From positions 1 through 64,000 of the forward strand of contig DCHS01000049.1 in assembly GCA_002314875.1 (NCBI GenBank): DNA of 64,000 nucleotides, given 5' to 3'. This DNA is from Prevotellaceae bacterium UBA1746. GTDB lineage: Bacteria; Bacteroidota; Bacteroidia; Bacteroidales; Bacteroidaceae. Of the stretch, positions 19,201-27,128 are shown in pieces. The notes under the pieces were generated by a model, which was not told the origin of the DNA, ran no database searches, and saw only the letters and a program-made list of their open reading frames with translations. A program made the translations under genes and the position numbers. Numbering within the stretch: the stretch's first letter is position 1; each line of letters opens with the position of its first letter.

Positions 19201-21683
19201 ATGATTGTGTTGAAGAAAGTGCGCCGATGCCTCTTGCAGATAGTTTTGGTGCAGGAGTAGAAGAAGTGGCTGTTTCTGCCAAGGCTGCAGGAATGTCAAG
19301 CAACGATGTGGGACCTACAGAATCTGAAGTTGATACCTCTGCTGCTGCCGAGGCCATGCAAATGCAAGTTCGTGAAAACTTCGATGAAACCGCCTTCTTT
19401 ATGCCGAAACTTCACACTGATGCAGATGGTGTTGTGACATTGAACTTCACACTTCCTGAAAGCCTGACTCAGTGGAACTTTACGGCGCTTGCCCATGATA
19501 AGAAGATGAATTATGGTCTGCTCAATGACACGATTGTTGCTCAAAAGCAGATTATGACCGAAATCGCAGCACCGCGCTTCCTCCGTGATGGTGACGAAAC
19601 GGAAATTCCGGTAACGGTGAGAAATCTCACGGAGAGCGATGCTAATGCCGAGCTTATCTTCGTTGTTTCTGATGCTGCAACAACGAAAGCCCTCAAGACC
19701 GAAAAACGTGCGATAACGATTGCTGCTAAGAATGCAGTGACATTATACTTCCCCCTCAAAGCCTCTATGGCCGCACTGGGCATTACCGCCGATCAAGTAG
19801 ACAAGAGCAGCAGCCTTTCAGAAGCATTAGGAAATCTGCTTTTGCGTGCAGTGGCTAAAACCAAACCTGCCAGCAAAAATGCAGAAACCTATTCTGATGG
19901 TGAGCAACGTGAACTCCCCTTGCTTTCCGGCCGTCTTGCCATTCAGACTACCGTGCCATTCTCTGCAACGAAAACTGGTAATCCTACTGTTGACCTTTCT
20001 GCTTTGCACCTTTCTGAACTGATGAAGAAAGATGCGCTTTGTCAACCCCAATTAACCTTGGAATACAGTGCAAATCCAATATGGAATGTTGTTCGAGTAA
20101 TTCCGACGCTATTGTCAGATGAAGCGTACAGTGCGACCGGATGGGCAACACGCCTTTATGGTATAGAAATGGCAGATTACCTGCGCCAGCAGTATGGTCA
20201 GAAAGAAACAAAGACGAATGCTTCCTCTGCAGCATCTTCTCAAAAGCGTGTGACCAATTTCCCGCTTGATGAGACGGATGCTTCTGTTTCCGATACGCTC
20301 GCAAAGATTCTTCCTGATGCTGAAACCATCAATGCGATGCGCTATACGGCACTTGATCATTTGAAAGACTTCCAAAATGGCGATGGTGGTTTCTCCTGGC
20401 TTAAAGGTTTCTATTCTTCCTGCTGGATAACTACCGACGTCTGCATCCTTTTGGCTCGTCAGAAGAAATTGACGGGATGCAATTCTGCTAATGCAGTTCT
20501 TGACAAAGCCACAAAATATCTGGAGAAAGAAGTTGCTGAACTGGTTCAAGAAATGAAGAAAGCGAAAGTGGAAGTCGGTATCAGTGAACTCCAACTCCGT
20601 TATCTTTATCTTCGTCAGTTGCAAGGCCTAGAACCCGATGCCGATGCGAAATACTTGTTGGAATTGGCATCGAAAGAAAAGAAAGATCTGACAATGTATG
20701 GTAAGAGTGCTTTGGCTCAGGTACTTGCAGACGCTTCCAATAGTGGTGAGCTCTCAAAGAAGAAGAGTGACAATTATCTTGCTGCTGCTGATCTTGCTAT
20801 GCAAAGTCTCGTGGAACATACCGTGTTCACAGAGGAAATGGGACGCTATTTCGATACCTATCGAGCAATGAGCGGTTGGGCAAGTTATCGTATCCCTACG
20901 CAGACCATGGCTATAGAAGCACTTGATAACAAGAATCTTGTGCAGAATCCAAACGGATGGCTTGCAAATCAAGATGCAAAACAACTTCAAGAAGAATTCC
21001 GACTTTGGCTGTTGCAAAGCAAACGAACCCAGCAGTGGGAAAATAGTCGTGCTACGGCTGATGCAACTTACGCTTTGTTGAACAATCAACCCTATCAGCC
21101 ATTGACGGCAGAAGATTATTGTAAGCGTGAACTGACAACCACAGAAACTCAGAAAGCCATAAAGAATGCCTCCTATAATATTAGTAAGCGTACAGATGGT
21201 CTCTCCTGGGGTGCAATATATGCAGATTACACCTTACCCGCTTCTGAAGTAGAGCAGAGCAGTGCTGGTTTCACTTTAGAGCGCAAGTGGCAAGTTCTAG
21301 TGGACAAAGAATGGAAAGACATTACTGCGAAGAATGCCCCAAAAGTAGGCAGTCATGTTCGTCAAGTGTTTTATTTGAAAGCAGACCGTGATTTCGATTT
21401 CGTCCAGCTCGAAGCCAGCCGTGCAGCTTGCCTTGAACCAATGCAGCCGTTGAGCGGTACCACTTGGATGGGCGGCCTTTTCGCTTATCGCATGGTTCGC
21501 GATACTCGTAATGACTACTTCTTTGAACACATTGCAAAAGGCAGTTATACTTTCACAGAAGAATATGTAGTTGATCGTACAGGAAGTTTCACTACCGGCA
21601 TCGCTCATCTGCAGTGCACGTTCGCTCCCGAATTTGGAGCTTATGCCACCTCTTCTGTACTAAAAATTCAGCGAGAGAACTGA
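16266..21683 (+). CDS. Bacterial alpha-2-macroglobulin family protein
   Basis: This 1805-residue protein belongs to the bacterial alpha-2-macroglobulin family (YfhM/YfaS relatives), which is thought to trap invading proteases in the periplasm. It has a signal peptide (hydrophobic FIVLLFLIIPVQM; ATG at 16278 is an equally good start), an N-terminal helical region, an MG2-like segment near 520-620 (DRAIYRPGQKVYFSGL), a bait-like stretch around 985-1035 rich in Ala, Ser and Glu, the A2M module near 1040-1140 (LPESLTQWNFTALAHD), and a helical thioester-domain equivalent (about 1290-1680, FQNGDGGFSWLKG). No CxEQ thioester motif is present, so covalent trapping is unlikely; thioester-less paralogues are known. 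The usual partner PBP1C is not adjacent. It has its own promoter and a strong terminator. Confidence 0.85.
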   Translation: MRKKMKNILSKFIVLLFLIIPVQMQAQTYEKLWDECSKAFNNDLPQTAIEKLHAIRQKAADEGNTSQLLRSLITECTVSNEISPDSLVVTRNLVEAAMEAETRPVEKALWQSAYGQLLSSFGYRYDSAEQQKYQANDLLLASVSDLELLAKTKASDYIPLFEKGEDSRFFNDDLMSVLAKVVIQSSRGYRGVSSDKAHEIESKMREIYARENNQIALLLLDYEKFNNESRSDAETGAFIERIRAILPQLKGTKVEKVFTNYVTATEKPQLHINWSDLGRGVLYPGNDYKCSISHKNVSKAELRIFSTKRIDGSYFIEGSGLSESDMNCLWKKYRGNLVQTYKLALQQGPAHVTYEDSIHISIPEIGAYILELLVDGNSVDKTVVLCSKVSPVFFKYKHDGTTHERLMFVDAKTGEPFADKVTVKRLKESDVDSEHFVRDYTLHSWKTLNPDASENGFYGKMTMVLPNADVAKQGIYDISDLKENNNLAVRVGQDGYFPILQLNRWYRDYSNGSHHDAGVLSRIYSDRAIYRPGQKVYFSGLIYTRDDDNYEAKENWQGTATLRDTKGKELSVVNITSDEMGSFCGEFVLPDPAIPGSFSIIISGNGVRNSLYIKVEEYKRPTFTVEIEEANPKELFGRDYFEIGDMVTLHGLVKTYSGVPIADAEVDWETKRHLNFWLRNGEEDYYDNEGETKTDAEGRFEIQVPLTTVEHEDGDVVCRSPWMNYSFVTHVEVDAPNGEMVETSYTLYAREKTPEESLTHLEKEGEKVKIENSADGTEGRICISMPGAWVCYDIVSDAGGLLESRIQRVKDSLEIKAVWQENYGDGAVVFVSIMQDEVFQTHRFSVMKPKPDKRLLMEWSSFRDHLQPGQEETWSLRVKHPDGTPADAMVMARLYDASLDAFAENPWKFYLIFNRYLPKVSSETTSFYASSLDYAKSIKFYDAVPNYTHWQPSMFYYYVPMKSTFAKKALYSARNVRLYDCVEESAPMPLADSFGAGVEEVAVSAKAAGMSSNDVGPTESEVDTSAAAEAMQMQVRENFDETAFFMPKLHTDADGVVTLNFTLPESLTQWNFTALAHDKKMNYGLLNDTIVAQKQIMTEIAAPRFLRDGDETEIPVTVRNLTESDANAELIFVVSDAATTKALKTEKRAITIAAKNAVTLYFPLKASMAALGITADQVDKSSSLSEALGNLLLRAVAKTKPASKNAETYSDGEQRELPLLSGRLAIQTTVPFSATKTGNPTVDLSALHLSELMKKDALCQPQLTLEYSANPIWNVVRVIPTLLSDEAYSATGWATRLYGIEMADYLRQQYGQKETKTNASSAASSQKRVTNFPLDETDASVSDTLAKILPDAETINAMRYTALDHLKDFQNGDGGFSWLKGFYSSCWITTDVCILLARQKKLTGCNSANAVLDKATKYLEKEVAELVQEMKKAKVEVGISELQLRYLYLRQLQGLEPDADAKYLLELASKEKKDLTMYGKSALAQVLADASNSGELSKKKSDNYLAAADLAMQSLVEHTVFTEEMGRYFDTYRAMSGWASYRIPTQTMAIEALDNKNLVQNPNGWLANQDAKQLQEEFRLWLLQSKRTQQWENSRATADATYALLNNQPYQPLTAEDYCKRELTTTETQKAIKNASYNISKRTDGLSWGAIYADYTLPASEVEQSSAGFTLERKWQVLVDKEWKDITAKNAPKVGSHVRQVFYLKADRDFDFVQLEASRAACLEPMQPLSGTTWMGGLFAYRMVRDTRNDYFFEHIAKGSYTFTEEYVVDRTGSFTTGIAHLQCTFAPEFGAYATSSVLKIQREN

Positions 21684-21704
21684 ATATTAGGCACTAACGA
21701 AATT

Positions 21705-21744
21705 TGCGCCCTTGGTTTTTCTGTTCCGAGGGCGCATTTTTTTT
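21705..21744 (+). terminator. Strong terminator of the macroglobulin gene
   Basis: TGCGCCCTTGG (21705-21715) pairs with CCGAGGGCGCA (21726-21736), followed by eight T. Confidence 0.9.
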
Positions 21745-21913
21745 GCTGTTTTGAAGGCAAAAATGCCCCTGATAGTCAATATTTTGGCTTAAAAAATCGG
21801 CACAAAAATCGCAAAATGTGCAATTTTTGTGGTGTTTTACCCTCGTTTTTGCAATATTAGAGTGCGCAATCCGCCTTTAATATTGTTAAAGAGTGCGTTA
21901 TAAATGTTAAAAT

Positions 21914-21945
21914 ATTGTGTAAGAGGCAGAAAAGCCGTACCTTTG
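21914..21945 (+). promoter_or_regulatory. rlpA promoter
   Basis: ATTG (21914-21917) and TACCTTTG (21938-21945) are 20 bp apart. The bases from 21935, GCCGTACCTTTGCAG, are identical to those of the promoter at 44202-44216, and both genes have long leaders. Confidence 0.65.
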
Positions 21946-22171
21946 CAGTCGCAAGCCTCTGATAATGGGCGTTTTTTAACGATAAAAATGAAAATAGACG
22001 CGCATTTTTAGCCCCATTTAAATCAGAAAATATATTGCTTTTGAAGACACGGGCGCTGTCTTCCCTTACGATGGTATTATATCGTCCGATACAGTATCGT
22101 CGGGTGCCATAATTCTTTGGTGCTCATTTATTATTATTAATTAAAATCACTCCCCTGCGCCCCAATTTATT

Positions 22172-22792
22172 ATGAAGATCAAAGCACTTTTATTGACCCT
22201 CTTCTCCATCGTTGTTCTTTCCAATCTTTGCGGTATCGCAAAAACCCTCGACAAGAGAACTTCCACAGGTAATGCTACCTATTACGGAAGCAATTGGAAC
22301 GGACGCCGCACGAGCTCTGGTGCCATTTTTAATGCTGACTCTATGACATGTGCCCACCGCACACTTCCCTTCGGAACCCTCCTTCTTGTTCGCAATAAGG
22401 TAAATGGTAAAGAAGTTGTTGTGAAGGTGACCGACCGCGGACCTTTCCGCAAGGGTGCTATTATCGACCTTACCACTGCAGCTGCAAAGAAGATCGATAT
22501 GGTACGAATGGGTGTCTGCCCCGTTGAAATTGCAGAAATCAGTCCTGAAGCCGCTGCTTCTATTCGTCTTAACGCCGATAAGGATCAGCCCGTTCTTCCC
22601 GAACTCGAGTTGTATGACCCTATTACTGGTAACTACTACTCAATGAACGAATGGCAGAAGCGCGACCAGACTCGCCGCGCCGTTGCCAAGACCAACGCTG
22701 CAAAGCAGAGTTCAACCTTTACCGCAAAAGCCAAGTCTGGTTACAAGGTTCTCAAGCAGAATAGTACCGCAAAGGCAAGCGTAAAGAAGTAA
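22172..22792 (+). CDS. rlpA: RlpA-like double-psi beta-barrel protein
   Basis: This 206-residue exported protein has an RlpA double-psi beta-barrel at about 32-125 (GNATYYGSNWNGRRTSSG, AHRTLPFGT, VTDRGPF, IDLTTAAAKKI), preceded by a signal peptide (1-23). RlpA family members bind or cleave peptidoglycan strands without stem peptides; the catalytic Asp in VTDRGPF and the conserved His in CAHRTLPFG are present. No SPOR domain follows; the last 70 residues are Lys, Ala and Thr rich and low complexity. There is no lipobox Cys in the signal, unlike E. coli RlpA. It has its own promoter with a leader of about 220 bases and its own terminator, so it is monocistronic. Confidence 0.85.
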   Translation: MKIKALLLTLFSIVVLSNLCGIAKTLDKRTSTGNATYYGSNWNGRRTSSGAIFNADSMTCAHRTLPFGTLLLVRNKVNGKEVVVKVTDRGPFRKGAIIDLTTAAAKKIDMVRMGVCPVEIAEISPEAAASIRLNADKDQPVLPELELYDPITGNYYSMNEWQKRDQTRRAVAKTNAAKQSSTFTAKAKSGYKVLKQNSTAKASVKK

Positions 22793-22807
22793 TTTATAAG
22801 ATTCAGA

Positions 22808-22845
22808 AAATCCCCGAGAGAATTGCATCTCCCGGGGATTTTTTT
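22808..22845 (+). terminator. rlpA terminator
   Basis: AAATCCCCGAGAG pairs with CTCCCGGGGATTT around an 8-base loop, followed by a run of T to 22845. Confidence 0.85.
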
Positions 22846-23017
22846 GCGCCCCAAAGTTTTGTGTGTTTTTCTTCTGGATGACGGTTTCCGTGGCTTATTC
22901 GTAAAACGTTCCCCGTTTTGACAGCCCTCAAACAGCCAAAAAGTACATTATTATGTTAAAATTGGTCATTTTGCAGAAAAAAAGTAGGATTTCTGCTTTT
23001 ATTTCATAAATTCGTTG

Positions 23018-23025
23018 TAAATTTG
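23018..23025 (+). promoter_or_regulatory. -7 element of the surface protein gene
   Basis: TAAATTTG matches TAnnTTTG; the -33 part is weak. It lies 84 bases before the ATG at 23110. Confidence 0.5.
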
Positions 23026-23109
23026 CTCCGAAAATCCCACATAGTGGGAGACACCATTTGACTATTATCTAATTCTATTTATTGTTTAACTTAATTTTTT
23101 CCTCTATCT

Positions 23110-26100
23110 ATGAAGAAAAGTTTACAACTTCTTGTGACAGCTGCAATGTTCGCAGCCGGTGCAATGACAGCCTCTGCAGACCGCTACTATGAGACTACCT
23201 CAAGTATCGATCCTTATGAAGGCGTTCAGGAAGGTGTACAGTACGCTCTTCAGGGTGGTCAGGCCGAATTTGCCGGTACTTCTGCATTCCTGAACGGTAC
23301 TTCTTTCACTTTCTCTGGTCACTTGAATGCCACCAATCTTTACACCTTCGTAAAGACTGGCGGTGAGACAGCTGACGGTTACACCGTTTACTACATCAAG
23401 AACAGCGCAGGTGAGTATCTCTATGCTCCCGGCCAGACCAACCTTTACGGTACCTCTGAAAACCGTGCTTGGAAGGTTGCCCTCAAGCCTGCTTCTGTTT
23501 ACGAAAGCGACTATGAGTACAGCAATGATGACGATGATTACACCGGTATCGACGCTTATGCTCAGGAAGCTAAGGATTTAGGCGATGAGTTCGATTACTC
23601 AACAGCTACCTATCTTGACGTATCTAATGGTACTATCATTGTAGATGCTGAAGGCGATATCACCGCAGCATGTACTTATCTTCTCAGCCTTGCAAGCGGC
23701 GCTAGCACTGGTGATCTTGCAAAGGGTACCAACTACAACCGCAACGTATGGGTTATTTATGAAACCCAGCAGCAGGATGCTTTGAGCTATCTTGACACCG
23801 TTCTTAACGAACTCTTCCCCAACGGTTTCGATCCCGACAACTATGAAGTAGGTATCGACCCCGGTCAGTACAGTGAAGATGCTCTCAACGCTCTTATTGA
23901 AGCTTATGATGCAACTCAGGGTGATGTAAACGAAAATAACGCTGAAGCTCTCGCAGACGCTCTTAAGGCTGCTTGGGAAGCATTCAAGGCAAGCTTCGTA
24001 AACTTCGGTGAAGGTTACTACATCATTACCACCTTCCGTTCTCCCACTGGTGTTCTCTTCGACAACACGGACAACGTATCTGGTATGACCTCTAACTACT
24101 ACACCATCACTAGTCCTGCAGTAGCTATTACTCACACCCAGAATGGTACTGAGTATTCTTGTGGTGATTGGGACGTTTATGATCCTGACAATGATGATGC
24201 ATGGATTGGCCATGCTGCAGCTCCCTACTTCATCTGGAAGGTTATCAAGACTGATGTTCCGGGTATGTACTTCGTTCAGAACTGGAAGACTGGTCGTTAC
24301 ATCGGTACTCCTGGTGCTTCTAAGGCTTCTAATACTCCAATTCCTATGGTAGAAGAGCCCAATGCTAAGTTCAACATGGCTCCCTCTGAAAGCACTCCCG
24401 GTTACTGGAAGTTCTACTCTGACGAACTTACCAAGCAAGGTGCTTGGGGCGGCGGCTGGGAAATGGGTGGTCTCCACGCTCCTGGTGATGTCCTCAACAT
24501 GGTAACTTGGAACAGCGAAACTGAAGGTTCACTCTGGTACCCCCGTTCTGTAACCGACGAAATGCTTGAAACCATCAAGGCTCTCGGTGAACAGCCCGCT
24601 CTCAACCAGGAACTCAAGAACCTCGTTAATACTGTTGAATCAACTATCGAAGACAACATCAACTGGGGTCTTGCTCTTGACGGACAGACTATTTCTGCTA
24701 ACGCTGACGTTCAGGCTTGGTTGAACTTCTCTGAAGTTGACGGTCTCGTAACTGACGGTGAAGCTCAGATTACTTCTAACGCTGCTGACTCTTCTGAAGG
24801 TACCGACTTCTCTATTTTCACTGATGGTGACCTCACTAACCTTTGGCACTCTTCATGGCACGAGTCTGATTCTCCCGTTGACGAAGAAGGCAACTACCTC
24901 CCCCACGATCTCGAAATCGACCTCCAGAAGTCTGTTGAGGCTGTTACCATCAAGATGGTATCTCGTAACGGCCACGATGTAAACGGTCTTCCTTGGGATG
25001 TAGCTGTTTACGGTTCTAACGACGGTGAAAACTGGACTCTCGTTTCTGATTCTGTTCGCGTACACTGGTATAGCGCTGCTGATGCAGTTGGTACCGTTGC
25101 TGGTTCTACCAACTACGCTGGTTGGTTCACCTCTCCCCTCGGTTACAGCCACGTTCGTTTCGACGTATTCAACACCTATTCTGATAAGGGTTCTTACGGT
25201 AAGTACTTCAACCTCTCAGAACTTCGTGCATACGAAGGTGCAGAACCTTGGGCAATCGTAGAAGATCCCAACTCTCCTTACTACATTGCTGACGAATCTC
25301 TCCGTAACGCAGTTGACGAACTCGTAGATCAGGCTAAGTCTGAACTCGAAGACAACCTCGCTACTCGTGAGACTATCGACGCTCTTACCGCTGCATTCGA
25401 CGCTTTGAAGGCTGCTATGCCTAACGTTGCTCAGCTCACTGACCTCATCGCAAGCGCTCAGACTACTCACGACGGTGCTGAAGTTGGTACTGATCCTGGT
25501 TACTTCGATCAGGCTGCTATCGATGCACTTCAGGCTGCTATCGACGCTGCTTCCGCTGCTAAGAAGGACAACATGACCGTTGACGAAGTTAAGGCTGCTG
25601 TTGCTGCTCTTAATGCTGCACTCGATGCATTCGCTGACGCTCTTATCCGTCCCGTTGACGGTATCTACATGATCAAGAGTACTTCTGGTACTGCTTCTAA
25701 CGAACTCACAGCAATGTTCGCTCAGAACTCTTCTAAGCTTGGTTCTGTTCAGAAGGGTGGTCGTACCTACAACAAGGAAAGCCAGGTTTATGACAACGAT
25801 CCTACCTTCGCTGACCGTCTTGGCGCATACTGGCAGGTTGAAAAGTCTGGTGAAGGTTACACCATGAAGAACCTCTACACTGGTCTCTATCTCTCTCCCG
25901 TAAGCAACGAATCTGAAGCTGTTGCTCAGAGCGAAACTCCTTATGTATTCGGTCTCCAGTTCGCTAACCGTGCTGGTAGCTTCAACATCCTTATCGACAA
26001 GGCTGATGCTTACAACGGTACTTATCTCTATGTTAACGCACAGCCCGGTGGTGGTGTTGTAACTTGGAGCTCTGCTGGTGAATTCGTAACTGATGATGAC

Positions 26101-26793
26101 GGTAACGTTATCGGTACCGACAACAGCGGTTGGGCATTCGTTCCCCAGGAAAGCATTGCTGCAGTTTATGACAACATCTACAACAGCGGTATGGTTTATG
26201 ACCTCGAAGTTAAGAACGCTCCTCAGATCGTTACCTTCCCCGTTGACGTTGACGTTGAATTCACTGAAGACGCTAAGTTCTATACCGTAATTGGTCAGGA
26301 TGCTGCTAAGAACATCCAGCTTGAAGAAGCTAAGGAAGTTAAGGCTGGTAGCGCTTACGTTCTCGTTCCTGCTAGTGCAGAAGCAACCGATATCCGTGTT
26401 TACTTCTCTGCAGACAAGTACGATGCTCTCAACCCCACTTGCACTGCTGCTGAAGCTGTAAATGGTCTTGTTCCTGTATTCGAATATACTGAAGTTCCCG
26501 CAGGTTGTGGTGTATTCAACCCCGCTCACACTCTCGTTCTCGTAGCTGAAGAAGGTGACGAAGTTGACGCTAACACTGGTTACTTCGCTGTTCTTCCCGA
26601 AACCACTCAGACTGGTGCTGCTCAGATCGCTGCTGAAGCTCGCATCAATCCCGAGGGTATCAATACCGTTACCTTCGTTAACAACAAGGCTGATAACAAG
26701 ATCTACACTCTCTCTGGTGTTCGCGTTAATAGCGTGAAGAACCTCCCCGCAGGTCTTTATATCATCAACGGTAAGAAGTACATCGTTAAGTAA
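23110..26793 (+). CDS. Large modular surface protein: FIVAR-like, discoidin-like, T9SS-like tail
   Basis: This 1227-residue exported protein has no recognised catalytic domain. After the signal peptide (1-23) come a beta-rich lectin-like segment (about 30-240), a FIVAR-like helical unit (about 250-297, DPGQYSEDALNALIEAY), a second lectin-like segment (298-480), an F5/8 type C-like domain (about 540-715), two more FIVAR-like units (about 730-840, including DPGYFDQAAIDALQAAI), a third lectin-like segment (845-1010), strand-rich sequence, and a C-terminal tail from about 1180 (IYTLSGVRVNSVKNLPAGLY, ending KKYIVK) that looks like a T9SS type A sorting signal. Codon bias is extreme (GCT, GGT, AAC, CTC, AAG), matching SusC and XylA, so it is probably very abundant. 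A role in glycan or host-surface binding is an inference from the modules. It stands alone between its own promoter and terminator. Confidence 0.75.
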   Translation: MKKSLQLLVTAAMFAAGAMTASADRYYETTSSIDPYEGVQEGVQYALQGGQAEFAGTSAFLNGTSFTFSGHLNATNLYTFVKTGGETADGYTVYYIKNSAGEYLYAPGQTNLYGTSENRAWKVALKPASVYESDYEYSNDDDDYTGIDAYAQEAKDLGDEFDYSTATYLDVSNGTIIVDAEGDITAACTYLLSLASGASTGDLAKGTNYNRNVWVIYETQQQDALSYLDTVLNELFPNGFDPDNYEVGIDPGQYSEDALNALIEAYDATQGDVNENNAEALADALKAAWEAFKASFVNFGEGYYIITTFRSPTGVLFDNTDNVSGMTSNYYTITSPAVAITHTQNGTEYSCGDWDVYDPDNDDAWIGHAAAPYFIWKVIKTDVPGMYFVQNWKTGRYIGTPGASKASNTPIPMVEEPNAKFNMAPSESTPGYWKFYSDELTKQGAWGGGWEMGGLHAPGDVLNMVTWNSETEGSLWYPRSVTDEMLETIKALGEQPALNQELKNLVNTVESTIEDNINWGLALDGQTISANADVQAWLNFSEVDGLVTDGEAQITSNAADSSEGTDFSIFTDGDLTNLWHSSWHESDSPVDEEGNYLPHDLEIDLQKSVEAVTIKMVSRNGHDVNGLPWDVAVYGSNDGENWTLVSDSVRVHWYSAADAVGTVAGSTNYAGWFTSPLGYSHVRFDVFNTYSDKGSYGKYFNLSELRAYEGAEPWAIVEDPNSPYYIADESLRNAVDELVDQAKSELEDNLATRETIDALTAAFDALKAAMPNVAQLTDLIASAQTTHDGAEVGTDPGYFDQAAIDALQAAIDAASAAKKDNMTVDEVKAAVAALNAALDAFADALIRPVDGIYMIKSTSGTASNELTAMFAQNSSKLGSVQKGGRTYNKESQVYDNDPTFADRLGAYWQVEKSGEGYTMKNLYTGLYLSPVSNESEAVAQSETPYVFGLQFANRAGSFNILIDKADAYNGTYLYVNAQPGGGVVTWSSAGEFVTDDDGNVIGTDNSGWAFVPQESIAAVYDNIYNSGMVYDLEVKNAPQIVTFPVDVDVEFTEDAKFYTVIGQDAAKNIQLEEAKEVKAGSAYVLVPASAEATDIRVYFSADKYDALNPTCTAAEAVNGLVPVFEYTEVPAGCGVFNPAHTLVLVAEEGDEVDANTGYFAVLPETTQTGAAQIAAEARINPEGINTVTFVNNKADNKIYTLSGVRVNSVKNLPAGLYIINGKKYIVK

Positions 26794-26855
26794 TTCGAAC
26801 TTTGATCTAACATTTCTTGTTCAGTCTTTCAGGCTGATTTAGAAAAACCATAATG

Positions 26856-26889
26856 ACCGCCGCAGGCTTCTTGCCTGCGGCGGTTTTTT
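26856..26889 (+). terminator. Strong terminator of the surface protein gene
   Basis: ACCGCCGCAGGC (26856-26867) pairs perfectly with GCCTGCGGCGGT (26873-26884), followed by a T run. Confidence 0.92.
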
Positions 26890-27050
26890 CGTGTGTTCTA
26901 TTTCTCGTTTTCTTTTTATTCTTCGTGTGCACGTATATATAAAGAGGAGAAAAATGTAATGTCTGCTAATACTTAGTTGGCGAAATTTATTCTTGACTTC
27001 GCAGAAATTGTTACAAAAGGTGAAAATCAAAAAATTAGTCGAATGAAAAC

Positions 27051-27081
27051 CTTGTAATAAAAGAAAGTTTCCGTAATTTTG
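27051..27081 (+). promoter_or_regulatory. Promoter of the DUF5686 gene
   Basis: CTTG (27051-27054) and TAATTTTG (27074-27081) are 19 bp apart, a good match; the gene starts 47 bases later. Confidence 0.72.
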
Positions 27082-27128
27082 CACCCGCAAAAATAAAATT
27101 AGCAGATATACGAAATCCTAAATAGATA

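Larger units (their letters stand above)
21684..22171. other. Gene-free region: terminator, inverted repeat, promoter and long rlpA leader
   Basis: These 488 bases hold the terminator of the macroglobulin gene, an AT-rich inverted repeat (CACAAAAAT at 21801-21809 and ATTTTTGTG at 21823-21831), the rlpA promoter (21914-21945) and a leader of about 220 bases. The leader can fold locally: AAGACA/TGTCTT around a 7-base loop, and CGATAC/GTATCG around a single base. No open reading frame is supported. Confidence 0.65.
22793..23109. other. Gene-free region before the surface protein
   Basis: 317 bases: the rlpA terminator, then AT-rich sequence with a -7 element at 23018. AAAACG/CGTTTT near 22906-22920 can form a small hairpin. 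I see no gene. Confidence 0.6.
26794..27128. other. Gene-free region between the surface protein and DUF5686 genes
   Basis: 335 bases holding the terminator at 26856-26889 and the promoter at 27051-27081. The stretch between them (26890-27050) is AT-rich with no supported gene. Confidence 0.65.

Noticed and set aside
25216..26529. Open frame of 437 codons on the minus strand inside the surface protein gene
   Set aside because: It is a shadow produced by extreme codon bias of the plus-strand gene; no domain, signal or promoter supports it.
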